A stretch of DNA of 64,000 nt from Synechococcus sp. PCC 6312 (GTDB lineage: Bacteria; Cyanobacteriota; Cyanobacteriia; Thermosynechococcales; Thermosynechococcaceae). Shown piece after piece: positions 54,365 to 62,627 of the stretch. The DNA lies in NCBI RefSeq assembly GCF_000316685.1, contig NC_019680.1, forward strand, positions 3,109,407-3,173,406. The letters run 5' to 3'. The number at the start of each line of letters is the position of its first letter. Within the stretch, counting starts at the first letter, position 1. Below the pieces are notes generated by a model. That model made no database searches, was not told the origin of the DNA, and worked only from the letters and a program-made list of their open reading frames with translations. Both the position numbers and the translations under genes were made by a program.

Positions 54365-55216
54365 ATGACTCTGATTTGGGATTGGTTTATTGCCCCGCTG
54401 CAATACGAGTTTATGGTTAAGGCGGTGGTGGTCAGTGCCTTAGTTGGCCTGGTCTGTGCCGTGTTGTCCTGTTATATGACCTTAAAGGGTTGGGCCTTAA
54501 TGGGAGATGCGGTGTCCCATGCCGTCATGCCCGGTGTAGTCGTGGCCTATTTATTAAATATTCCCTTTGCCATTGGTGCGTTTATCTTTGGTTTAATGGC
54601 TGTTTTATCCATTGGTTTTATTAAAGCTCATACCCGCGTCAAGGAAGATACGGTCATTGGTTTAGTCTTTACGGGATTCTTTGCCCTTGGCCTGGTCTTG
54701 GTTTCTAAAAGTCCCAGTAATATTGATTTACAACATATTCTTTTTGGCAATGTGTTGGGGATATCTCAAGCTGACATTATCCAAACGGCTGTTGTGAGTG
54801 CAATCACCTTAATGGTCATTCTCTGTCTCCGAAAAGACCTACTTCTCTTTTGCTTTGATCCGATTCATGCTCAATCCATTGGTCTGAATATTACGGCTCT
54901 TTACTACACATTTTTAATCCTACTCTCTCTCACGATTGTCGCTGCTCTGCAAACTGTAGGGATTATCCTAGTCGTTGCCATGTTAGTCACCCCTGGAGCC
55001 ATTGGCTATCTCCTCTCGGATCGCTTTGATCAGATGGTGTGGATTGCAGCCGGATCGGGGGTTTTATCCAGTGTGGCCGGAACCTATATTAGTTATCATC
55101 TAGATGCATCAACCGGGGGATGTATTGTTGTCTTTCAAACCCTTTTATTTGTCCTGACCATGGTACTGGCTCCTAAATATGGGCTGATCGTGCAAAGATT
55201 CAAGTCTAGTAACTAA
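54365..55216 (+). CDS. mntB: Manganese ABC transporter, permease MntB
   Basis: 283 aa of the ABC-3 (ZnuB/MntB) family with about eight TM segments. The ATPase-contact region SCYMTLKGWALMGDAVSHAV and the substrate-path segments FTGFFALGLVLVSKSPSNID and VVAMLVTPGAIGYLLSDRFD are characteristic. It starts 69 nt after mntA, completing the mntC-mntA-mntB order known from Synechocystis. Confidence 0.93.
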   Translation: MTLIWDWFIAPLQYEFMVKAVVVSALVGLVCAVLSCYMTLKGWALMGDAVSHAVMPGVVVAYLLNIPFAIGAFIFGLMAVLSIGFIKAHTRVKEDTVIGLVFTGFFALGLVLVSKSPSNIDLQHILFGNVLGISQADIIQTAVVSAITLMVILCLRKDLLLFCFDPIHAQSIGLNITALYYTFLILLSLTIVAALQTVGIILVVAMLVTPGAIGYLLSDRFDQMVWIAAGSGVLSSVAGTYISYHLDASTGGCIVVFQTLLFVLTMVLAPKYGLIVQRFKSSN

Positions 55217-55482
55217 TTGGCAAAAAATAACTCTTCCGTAAAATGTCTGTTGTGATTGGAATCCACTGAGTTAATTCGTTGCTCCAATCCTGTCAAGTTC
55301 TCAAACTCTAAGCTAACCCTAGGGATTTTATCTAGCTATTTGAAGGACAAGGCCTGAAGTTGGTTGGACATGAGTGGAGGGCGTTCACCAATATGTTTGA
55401 GGTCAGTTCGCCGGGGCCTGCTGAAGCAGAGTATGGGTCTAGAATCATGCTTCCTGCAAAAACTGCCACAGGGTCAGGTTCC

Positions 55483-56001
55483 TTAAAGACGGGCTTCCAA
55501 AGACTTGAGGTATTCCGTATTGACTCCAGATTCCCGAACGAGGGCAATTTTTCCGGTGCGGGCAATTTCCCGGATGCCAAACTTATTGACCATCTGGACA
55601 ATCGCCACCATCTTGCCGGGGTCTCCTGCAACCTCAATCGTGACGGAATCATCGGACACATCCACCACCTTGGCCCGGAAAATTTGTACCAACTCCAAAA
55701 CTTCAGAGCGGTTAGCCGGCGTGGCGTTCAGCTTCAGGAGCATTAATTCTCGCTCAACACAGGGGGTGGTGGTAATGTCTTGCACCTTGAGGACGTTGAT
55801 TAACTTGTAGAGTTGCTTGGTGATTTGCTCAATGACGGTATCGTCCCCAGGCACGACCATCGTGATTCGGGAGATTCCCAGTTGTTCGGCCGGGCCAACC
55901 GCCAGACTTTCAATGTTAAAACCCCGCCGGGCAAACAACCCCGCAATCCGGGTTAACACACCTGCTTCATCTTCAACCAAAACAGAAAGAGTATGTTTCA
56001 T
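55483..56001 (-). CDS. ilvH: Acetolactate synthase small (regulatory) subunit
   Basis: 172 aa. The N-terminal ACT domain ([30 protein letters not shown] is the family start) binds valine for feedback control of branched-chain amino-acid synthesis; the C-terminal domain includes [26 protein letters not shown]-like bases (ACCTCCT on the plus strand) precede the ATG. The large subunit ilvB is not nearby, as is usual in cyanobacteria. Confidence 0.96.
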   Translation of the reverse strand: MKHTLSVLVEDEAGVLTRIAGLFARRGFNIESLAVGPAEQLGISRITMVVPGDDTVIEQITKQLYKLINVLKVQDITTTPCVERELMLLKLNATPANRSEVLELVQIFRAKVVDVSDDSVTIEVAGDPGKMVAIVQMVNKFGIREIARTGKIALVRESGVNTEYLKSLEARL

Positions 56002-56105
56002 AGGAGGTTATCAACGAACAATGAGGGGGAATGGGGGCGTAAAACAGCAAAACAACGGACGAGGGCGATCTTCTATTTTAGGCCAAGGCTTTCCCGCTCG
56101 AACTT

Positions 56106-56795
56106 TTAGCGCGGATAAAGATAACCAGCAGTTGTAATCGAGCCGGACTGCTTGGGGGCAAGATTCCCTAATTGTCCAGCCCAGGCCGCCAAAAGCTGAT
56201 TAGCCAGTGTCTCTAATTCCGGCGGCATTTTGACAATCCAGAGGGGAGGTAAACAACTCCAGCCATACCTAGCCCCGTACAAACTGCCCCAGAGTAAGCC
56301 CCGTAACTCTCTCGAGAGTGAAGCCCAGGCCGGTTGGGTTGGGATTGAATTCAGGCCGGCCCTTAACCCGTGATTCAGACTGGGTGAAATTGCTAGATGT
56401 CCATGCAGGGCCTGGCGTAAATCCCCCAGAAATATCTCACTCAGGTTGGGAAGGGGTGATGAACTTGGGGCATTGGGGTGTGACGGTCTTGGAGAGAGAA
56501 AACCAGCCTTAGCCCAGGTCTGGTCGGAACTACCGAGTCCCCACAGTAATAACTGATCCAGGGATAAATTTCCGGGAGTGATCTGCAAAAATTGTTGCGG
56601 CTTCCCCCAGGCCTGGAAATACTGAGCCATTAGGGTATCGGCGGCAGCGGGTAACGGGAGGTAGTACAAGTTTTCTGGCAAGGGTTGAGCCGTCTCGGTT
56701 TGCCATTGTCCCCAAGCAGCGGCCCCCAAACCAAATCCCAGCGCGCCCCGCAGTTGACTCAGGCGGGTTAGGGGTGGACAGGTGAAATAGAGCAT
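56106..56795 (-). CDS. Hypothetical protein, possibly degenerate ADP-ribosylglycohydrolase-like
   Basis: 229 aa. LSQLRGALGFGLGAAAWGQW near the start and ELRGLLWGSLYGARYGW near the end recall the RG..LG.A.GD...G helices of the ADP-ribosylglycohydrolase fold, but the metal-binding Asp/Thr motifs are not visible, so catalysis by that mechanism is unlikely. The middle is Pro/Ser-rich. It diverges from sphR with 50 bp between the starts, so their promoters overlap. Confidence 0.5.
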   Translation of the reverse strand: MLYFTCPPLTRLSQLRGALGFGLGAAAWGQWQTETAQPLPENLYYLPLPAAADTLMAQYFQAWGKPQQFLQITPGNLSLDQLLLWGLGSSDQTWAKAGFLSPRPSHPNAPSSSPLPNLSEIFLGDLRQALHGHLAISPSLNHGLRAGLNSIPTQPAWASLSRELRGLLWGSLYGARYGWSCLPPLWIVKMPPELETLANQLLAAWAGQLGNLAPKQSGSITTAGYLYPR

Positions 56796-56845
56796 GGTCT
56801 GGGAACCTCCGAAAGGAAAGTGATAAAATCCTTCCTAAATGCCTG

Positions 56846-57646
56846 ATGGGCCAGATTGTTATGCTAACGCTCACTGATGCGACCGATACTCTAGACTTAG
56901 GAAAACGCCGCCCAGCTACGATTTTTTTAGTTGAAGATGAAGACTTGATTCGGGACACCATTGCCTTGGCCTTACAGGATGAGGGTTATGCGGTGGTGAC
57001 AGCCAGCGATGGTCGCCAGGCCTTGGATCGGATCAATAGCCAACTTTTGGATAATAACCTGGCTGCTGAAGCGGTTCTGGGGGTGCGGGGCTTTGACTTG
57101 ATCATCCTGGACTTGATGTTACCCTTCGTCAATGGCCTGGATATTTGTCGGTTTTTGCGCCGAGAAGGCTGTAGTGTGCCTATCTTGATGCTCAGTGCCA
57201 AGGGGAGTGAAATTGATCGGGTTGTGGGCCTGGAGGTGGGGGCCGATGATTATCTAACCAAGCCCTTTGGGATGCGGGAGTTGATTGCTCGCTGTCGGGC
57301 CTTAATTCGGCGAGCCATCACCAGTCAAACCACCAATGAGGAGGATGGGCCGTCCTTCAAATATGGAGAATTAACTCTCTATCCCCAAGAATGCCGGGTG
57401 ATGTTAGGGACGAAAGAAATTAGCTTATCGCCCAAGGAATACCGGATTCTCGAATTATTTATGAGCTACCCGCGCCGAGTGTGGCCGCGCGAGCAACTCT
57501 TAGATCGGATTTGGGGCCCAGATTTTGTGGGTGATAGTAAGACCGTTGATGTTCATATTCGATGGTTGCGAGAAAAGATCGAACCGGATGCCTCCCATCC
57601 CACCTACATCATTACAGTGCGGGGCTTTGGCTATCGGTTTGGTTAG
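56846..57646 (+). CDS. sphR: OmpR-family response regulator, SphR/PhoB-like
   Basis: 266 aa. The receiver domain has acidic E30-D31, phosphoacceptor D89 (LIILDLMLP), S117 (LMLSAKG) and K139 (YLTKPFGM). The C-terminal winged helix reads LSPKEYRILELFMSYPRRVW and VDVHIRWLREKIEPDASHPT. The receiver segment SEIDRVVGLEVGADDYLTKP is SphR-like. SphR activates phosphate-starvation genes in cyanobacteria. MLTLTDATDT (ATG at 56861) is an alternative start. It precedes the matching kinase gene. Confidence 0.75.
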   Translation: MGQIVMLTLTDATDTLDLGKRRPATIFLVEDEDLIRDTIALALQDEGYAVVTASDGRQALDRINSQLLDNNLAAEAVLGVRGFDLIILDLMLPFVNGLDICRFLRREGCSVPILMLSAKGSEIDRVVGLEVGADDYLTKPFGMRELIARCRALIRRAITSQTTNEEDGPSFKYGELTLYPQECRVMLGTKEISLSPKEYRILELFMSYPRRVWPREQLLDRIWGPDFVGDSKTVDVHIRWLREKIEPDASHPTYIITVRGFGYRFG

Positions 57647-57687
57647 GAGTTGGGTTCGGTCACATCCAGGCCTGGGGGCAAACTACG

Positions 57688-59016
57688 GTGGTCATTTCAG
57701 CCGAGTTAGGATTTTTCTTGGGGCTAGGCCTAGGCCTGGTGTTCTATGGCATCGCCTCCGCTTGGCAACGGCAACAATGGCTGCGAGTGCTGAAGGAATT
57801 TAATGTTGTTCCGGTTCGTTCCCCCCTCCCGGTTCGCCTCCGCACCATTCTGAAAAATTATCAAGCCCAAATCGCTCACCTGGAAGCCAAAATCCTTTAC
57901 TGGCAAAACATTCTTGACCAGGCCCCAGTTTCCTACATTGAAGTGGATCAAGATTGTTTATGTCAGTGGTCAAATCAGTCTATGGCCAATTTGCTGGGTA
58001 CGGCCCCACAACCCGGACGGCTCTTGATTGAGGTTGTGCGTTCCTATGAGTTGGATTGCTTAGTAGATGATGTCCAAACAACCCAGGTTCCTGTCGTGCG
58101 GGAATGGCTCCACAGCGTCCTCAAACCCTCGGGGCAAACCCAACGCCTGCCCTTGCGCGGCCGCGGCATTCCCCTGTCCCATGGCCATGTGGGGGTGTTT
58201 TTAGAAAATCGTCAGGAAGTTAAGATTCTGCGGGATGAGCGAGATCGCTGGGCATCGGATGTGGCCCATGAACTGAAAACCCCCTTAACCTCCTTGCGCT
58301 TGGTGGCAGAAACCTTACAACAACGAGTGGATCCCAGCCTCCGCTCCTGGGTGGATCGCCTACTGGCAGAAACCGTGCGGCTGAGTTTATTGGTGCAGGA
58401 GCTATTGGAGTTAAACCGGCTGTCCCTGGCCCCCGTTGAGCAGTTGGAACGGCAATCCCTGGATTTGGTCGCCCTATTACGGCGGGCCTGGAGCAATTTA
58501 GAACCCCTCGCCAGCCCGCGTCAGATTACCTTAGATTACGTTGGCCCCAGTCAACTGATTTATTGGGGCAATGAGGCGCAACTCTTTCGGTTACTGATGA
58601 ATCTTTTAGACAATGGGATTAAATACAGTCCCCCGGCCCAGGCCATTCTGGCTCGTTTGAAATTAAGCCCCCCCACAGGGCAGCGACTGGCCGGTCTGAC
58701 CTTAGAAATTATTGATCATGGGCCGGGCTTTATCCCCCAAGATTTGCCCTACATTTTTGATCGGTTTTTTCGTTCGGATCCGGCCCGATCTCGCTCCACC
58801 CCGCCGCTCAGTGCATCAACGGGCCAAGATTCATCGGGGCTGATCTTACCCATTAGTAGTGGCAGTGGCCTGGGATTAGCCATTGCTCAGCAAATTGTGG
58901 ATTGCCACCAAGGGCAGATTTCGGCCAGCAACGATCCGCTGACTGGAGGCGCGGCGGTCGAGATTTGGCTACCCCAGGCCCTCACCCCAACCCCCCTACA
59001 CTTATCCAAACCCTAA
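57688..59016 (+). CDS. sphS: PAS-containing histidine kinase, SphS/PhoR-like
   Basis: About 443 aa from the GTG at 57688; an ATG at 57562 in the same frame would overlap sphR by 85 nt and add residues unlike the family. A single hydrophobic segment (ELGFFLGLGLGLVFYGIAS) is followed by a PAS domain (LDQAPVSYIEVDQDCLCQWS), H-box SDVAHELKTPLTSLRLVAET, N-box LLMNLLDNGIKYSP, G1 IDHGPGF and G2 GSGLGLAIAQQIV. All catalytic boxes are intact. With SphR it forms a phosphate-sensing pair by homology; cognate partnership is inferred from adjacency. Confidence 0.8.
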   Translation: MVISAELGFFLGLGLGLVFYGIASAWQRQQWLRVLKEFNVVPVRSPLPVRLRTILKNYQAQIAHLEAKILYWQNILDQAPVSYIEVDQDCLCQWSNQSMANLLGTAPQPGRLLIEVVRSYELDCLVDDVQTTQVPVVREWLHSVLKPSGQTQRLPLRGRGIPLSHGHVGVFLENRQEVKILRDERDRWASDVAHELKTPLTSLRLVAETLQQRVDPSLRSWVDRLLAETVRLSLLVQELLELNRLSLAPVEQLERQSLDLVALLRRAWSNLEPLASPRQITLDYVGPSQLIYWGNEAQLFRLLMNLLDNGIKYSPPAQAILARLKLSPPTGQRLAGLTLEIIDHGPGFIPQDLPYIFDRFFRSDPARSRSTPPLSASTGQDSSGLILPISSGSGLGLAIAQQIVDCHQGQISASNDPLTGGAAVEIWLPQALTPTPLHLSKP

Positions 59017-59040
59017 CCTTGAGACTGTTTTGTAATAGCT

Positions 59041-59826
59041 ATGGCTGAACGATTGCAAAAACTTCTCGCCCGGTGGGGGATTGCGTCACGGCGGCGGGCA
59101 GAGGATTTAATCCGGGCGGGCCGGGTCTCTATTAATGGACAAATAGCAACCCTGGGGGATCAGGTGGATCCAGAGCAAGATCGGGTTGAATATCAAGGGC
59201 GTTGTCTCAATCCCCAGACCCCGCCGGAATTGGTCTATCTCCTCTTACACAAACCGGCCGGAGTCGTCTCTACCTGTGCAGATCCCCAAGGGCGGCCAAC
59301 GGTGTTGGATATTTTGCCAGAACCTTGGCGATCCGTGCCGGGGCTGCATCCGGTCGGGCGGTTAGATTTTTCCACCACTGGAGCTTTTATTTTGACCAAT
59401 GATGGGGATTTGACCTTTAAGTTAACGCACCCCAGCCAGCATTTCCCGAAAACTTACCAGGCCTGGGTACGGGGCCATCCCACCCCAGAAACTCTGACCC
59501 AATGGCAAACAGGGGTCAACTTAGCCGGGCAGATGACTTTACCGGCCCAGGTCAAACTGTGTCTGACTAAAAACCAGCCCCAGGCCGAAGCCCTGCTTGA
59601 AATCGTGATTTGCGAAGGTAGAAACCGTCAAATTCGCCGGGTCGCCAAACAACTGGGGCATCCTGTCATCTCACTCCATCGCGCCGCCATTGGCCCGATT
59701 GAATTGGGAAATTCCCAAGCAGCTACCCATCTCCCCTTAGGTGCAGTTCGTATTCTTACCCCTGCCGAAGTCACTGCTTTGCAGAACCGATATAATCCTG
59801 AGGGAGGGCATCCAGTTGTTCAATAG
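59041..59826 (+). CDS. RsuA/RluB-family rRNA pseudouridine synthase
   Basis: 261 aa. An N-terminal S4 RNA-binding domain (MAERLQKLLARWGIASRRRA) precedes the catalytic domain with HPVGRLDFSTTGAFILTNDG, where the Asp is catalytic, followed by FPKTYQAWVRG and VICEGRNRQIRRVAKQLGHP. It isomerises a uridine in 23S (RluB/E/F-like) or 16S (RsuA-like) rRNA; the target is undecided, with RluB most likely. It starts 24 nt after the kinase gene. Confidence 0.92.
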   Translation: MAERLQKLLARWGIASRRRAEDLIRAGRVSINGQIATLGDQVDPEQDRVEYQGRCLNPQTPPELVYLLLHKPAGVVSTCADPQGRPTVLDILPEPWRSVPGLHPVGRLDFSTTGAFILTNDGDLTFKLTHPSQHFPKTYQAWVRGHPTPETLTQWQTGVNLAGQMTLPAQVKLCLTKNQPQAEALLEIVICEGRNRQIRRVAKQLGHPVISLHRAAIGPIELGNSQAATHLPLGAVRILTPAEVTALQNRYNPEGGHPVVQ

Positions 59827-60005
59827 GGATTGTGAATCAAGGTCTCACGCTTTAAATGGCAGATCGGCTCAGAGCAAGTTTAGATAGTAGTTGTGGGCCC
59901 AGCCACCCGTAGGGATATAGACACTATCTCTCAGATTTCGACTGGTTCAGACGAGTCCGTGTAACGCTATAGTTGCAGGCCGAATGGGATTTGAGTAGGG
60001 AGTTT

Positions 60006-60875
60006 ATGGGAACTATGACCTTTGCGCCGGAACAAGCGGAAAAACTAGCAGAAATTGGGAGGTATCTCCAGCAAGTCAGGCAGGAAAAATCCCTGAGTCT
60101 GGAAGCAGTGGCCGCTAAAACCATGATCCGCCAGTCAATCCTAGAGGCCATTGAAGCGGGACAATCCGAATACTTACCTGAACCCGTCTATACCCAAGGC
60201 TTTATTCGCCGCTTTGCCGAAACCCTGGGCCTGGACGGACAAGCCATTGCCCAACAATTTCCGGCCCATACCTTGAGTCCGATGGTCGAGCAGCCCCAGG
60301 CACATAAAAAACTTGCGTTGCCCAGCTTTCAATTTCGGCCGATTCACCTCTATCTCTTGTATGTAGTCTTAGTCGTTGGTGCAATTGCCGCTCTCTCCTA
60401 CTTTTTGAAGCCGGCCAGCCGACCCAATGGAGTGCAACCCCAGGCCAGTCCCACAGCCCCACCCCCAACTGTTGCTAATCGCCCCAGCCCCACTTTAGCC
60501 CCTGCCAGTCCCCAAAATTCACCCGCGAGTCCTAGCCCAGTTGTCGCCTCGCCTACGCCTACCCCAAGTCCCCAAGCTGAACCTATCAAAGTTGGCGTGA
60601 ACATTACCCAAGATGCCTGGTTAGAAGTTCTCGTGGATGGAGAAGTTGTCTATGAGGGGATATTAATCAGTGGTGACACTAAAACCTGGACAGCCAAAGA
60701 AAAAATTGTTCTCCGCACTGGAAATGCCGGAGCCGTCGTGGTTTCCTTTAACAACAATCCCGCCCAGGCCATGGGAGAGTTTGGAGCCATTGAAGAGAAA
60801 ATCTATGCCGCTTCAGACCCCAGTGGAGTCCCCGATGCCAGTTTAGCCAGTCCCTCTCCCCTCTCTAGCCCCTAG
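60006..60875 (+). CDS. RodZ-like membrane protein (HTH plus DUF4115)
   Basis: 289 aa from MGTMTFAPEQAEK (ATG at 60006, with AGGGAG before it; 11 more codons are open). A cytoplasmic helix-turn-helix domain (GRYLQQVRQEKSLSLEAVAA ... QGFIRRFAETLGLDG) is followed by one TM segment (~121-142, HLYLLYVVLVVGAIAALSYF). A Pro/Ser/Thr spacer leads to a DUF4115 domain (ITQDAWLEVLVDGEVVYEGI). RodZ links MreB to the wall machinery; the role here is by analogy. Confidence 0.82.
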   Translation: MGTMTFAPEQAEKLAEIGRYLQQVRQEKSLSLEAVAAKTMIRQSILEAIEAGQSEYLPEPVYTQGFIRRFAETLGLDGQAIAQQFPAHTLSPMVEQPQAHKKLALPSFQFRPIHLYLLYVVLVVGAIAALSYFLKPASRPNGVQPQASPTAPPPTVANRPSPTLAPASPQNSPASPSPVVASPTPTPSPQAEPIKVGVNITQDAWLEVLVDGEVVYEGILISGDTKTWTAKEKIVLRTGNAGAVVVSFNNNPAQAMGEFGAIEEKIYAASDPSGVPDASLASPSPLSSP

Positions 60876-60975
60876 ATCAGTCGAGTTGTTCCCCCCTGCG
60901 TTCTGCTACAAAGGAATGAGGCTTACAGACTATGACCTTAGGATCACTGCACCAGTTCTTTGGGAGAAACGGATT

Positions 60976-61482
60976 ATGTCCATGATTGCCTACCTGCAAC
61001 AAATTCCACCCCAGTTAGTTGGGGCGATCCAAGCGGAACCAGGCCTGCTTGAGGGACTCATTGAGGAGGCAACTGAAACTCCTGAAATCAAGGAATTGTC
61101 AGAAGCCGCGGCGGTGGCCTTAGACATTGATAAAGACTGGCATGGTTTGCATTATCTGTTAACAGGCCAGGCCTGGGAGAGTCCAGGGGTTTTAGGGCAG
61201 GTGATCTTAGGCGGTCAGGAAGTGGGGGAAGACTTAGGCTATGGGGCGGCCCGTCTGTTATTGCCCGAGCAAGTCAGGGGTGTGGCCGAGGCTTTGAGGG
61301 TGTTATCTCCAGATGAATTGATGGGGAAATTTGATCCGGCCGGTTTGAATGATGCAGATATTTATCCGGGGAATTGGGAAGAAGCGGATCGGCCAGGCCT
61401 GGGGGAGAGTTATGAAAATGTGGCCAGTTACTATCAAGATGCGGCCGCCCAAGGTCAGGGTATGCTGTTGTATTTACTCTGA
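60976..61482 (+). CDS. DUF1877 family protein
   Basis: 168 aa from MSMIAYLQQIPPQLVGAI (ATG at 60976; the frame is open 30 codons further). The YfbM-like pattern is clear: LDIDKDWHGLHYLLTG, then LGQVILGGQEVGEDLGYGAA, then the end segment ENVASYYQDAAAQGQGMLLY. The function is unknown. It converges on hppD with a 9-bp overlap of the coding ends. Confidence 0.85.
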   Translation: MSMIAYLQQIPPQLVGAIQAEPGLLEGLIEEATETPEIKELSEAAAVALDIDKDWHGLHYLLTGQAWESPGVLGQVILGGQEVGEDLGYGAARLLLPEQVRGVAEALRVLSPDELMGKFDPAGLNDADIYPGNWEEADRPGLGESYENVASYYQDAAAQGQGMLLYLL

Positions 61483-62532
61483 ACGTTGCTGTTGCTCAAT
61501 GGCTTCAAACAGGGCTTGAAAATTTCCGGCTCCAAAACCCCAGGCCTGGTGACGGCGTTCGATTAATTCCCAAAAGAAGGTTGGCCGATCAAAAACAGGC
61601 TGACTAAAAATTTGCAGTAAAAGCTGCTCGGCCGTCTCATCTTGTGGCTCAATTAAGACCTGGGCCTGGCGGAGTTGGTCTAAGTCCAGTTTGGCAAAGC
61701 ATTGGGGATGATTCTGGCTGGCCTGGTGATAGTAGGTATCGGGAATAGGCAAAAACTCCAGGCCCCGCTGATGCAGATCTTCTACAAGGCTAAGAATATC
61801 GCCTGTTCGCAAAGCAATGTGCTGGATACCACTCCCACCATAGTCATCTAGAAAGCGTTGAATCTGGGAGTTATCCGAGGTCGGGGCATTAATGGGCAAC
61901 TGTGCCGCACCCAAGGGATGTACCATCACTCGACTAATTAAGCCAGAATGGGGGGTTTGAATCGCAAACCGTTGTTCCGGCACAAAGCCCAAGACCTCTT
62001 GATACCAGGCCACGGCCTGCGCAAACTCACTGGCACTGACATTTAAAACCGCATGATCAACCCCTAATAATTGGGGCGCAGTCGGTACGTGTTGGGCTTC
62101 TGGTAACAGTCCAGGGTATTCAGGATGACCGGCCGCATCCCCCCAGCGTTGAATTAAACTATGGCGTAGGTCGCCCCAGCCCCGAACCACCCCCCAGGCC
62201 CAGCCACCGGATGCCGTTATTTTGGTTTTTAGAGGGCTGAGAATGGCAGACTCAGGGATAGTTTTTAATTGCGCCCCGACATCTGTGACCCGAAAGGCAA
62301 CATCCACAACCCCATCTGGATGATTCTGGAAGTGGCTCATGAGGAGGGGTTCAGCCTCCCTGGGGGAGTTGCAGGGGTAGGTTATGAGGATTGAGAACGC
62401 ATCCCGTCCCCAGAGTAGGGTTTCTTGCCCAGGCCTGGCCCAAGTTCCACAAACCTGAAGTCCGAGTTGTTGAGCAAAATGGTACGACTGCGCCCGACTC
62501 CTCAAATAAAAATGCACATGATCGAAATCCAT
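61474..62532 (-). CDS. hppD: 4-Hydroxyphenylpyruvate dioxygenase
   Basis: 352 aa. A non-haem Fe(II) dioxygenase converting 4-hydroxyphenylpyruvate to homogentisate for tocopherol synthesis in cyanobacteria. Fe ligands are H160 (LLGVDHAVLNV), H238 (GSGIQHIALRT) and E322 (FFWELIERRH). The C-terminal WGFGAGNFQALFEAIEQQQ is the family's closing helix. It begins MDFDHVHFYLRSRAQ. Its end overlaps the convergent DUF1877 gene by 9 bp. Confidence 0.94.
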   Translation of the reverse strand: MDFDHVHFYLRSRAQSYHFAQQLGLQVCGTWARPGQETLLWGRDAFSILITYPCNSPREAEPLLMSHFQNHPDGVVDVAFRVTDVGAQLKTIPESAILSPLKTKITASGGWAWGVVRGWGDLRHSLIQRWGDAAGHPEYPGLLPEAQHVPTAPQLLGVDHAVLNVSASEFAQAVAWYQEVLGFVPEQRFAIQTPHSGLISRVMVHPLGAAQLPINAPTSDNSQIQRFLDDYGGSGIQHIALRTGDILSLVEDLHQRGLEFLPIPDTYYHQASQNHPQCFAKLDLDQLRQAQVLIEPQDETAEQLLLQIFSQPVFDRPTFFWELIERRHQAWGFGAGNFQALFEAIEQQQRSE

Positions 62533-62627
62533 TGCGACCTAATTGGAGCCTCTGATAATTTCTCCCAGCCCTGTTTTAGGATAATGAACTTGCGTAGGCT
62601 TTAACCGATACAAGCTCCATGGGCAGG

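Larger units (their letters stand above)
6807..62438. repeat. Dispersed iterated palindrome CCAGGCCTGG (22 exact copies located)
   Basis: Exact copies start at 6807, 7338, 9774, 10191, 17426, 17806, 20528, 22211, 23025, 25156, 33173, 41719, 50245, 51685, 51896, 56607, 57666, 59457, 61167, 61393, 61540 and 62429. One-mismatch or shorter forms (CAGGCCTGG, GGGCCTGG, CCAGGCCGG) are far more numerous. About 0.06 copies are expected in 64 kb of random equal-base DNA. Copies lie within genes in several frames and between genes. The ten bases are two abutting CCWGG sites around a central GGCC. None was noticed inside the ribosomal operon or most of the polysaccharide cluster. Confidence 0.9.
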
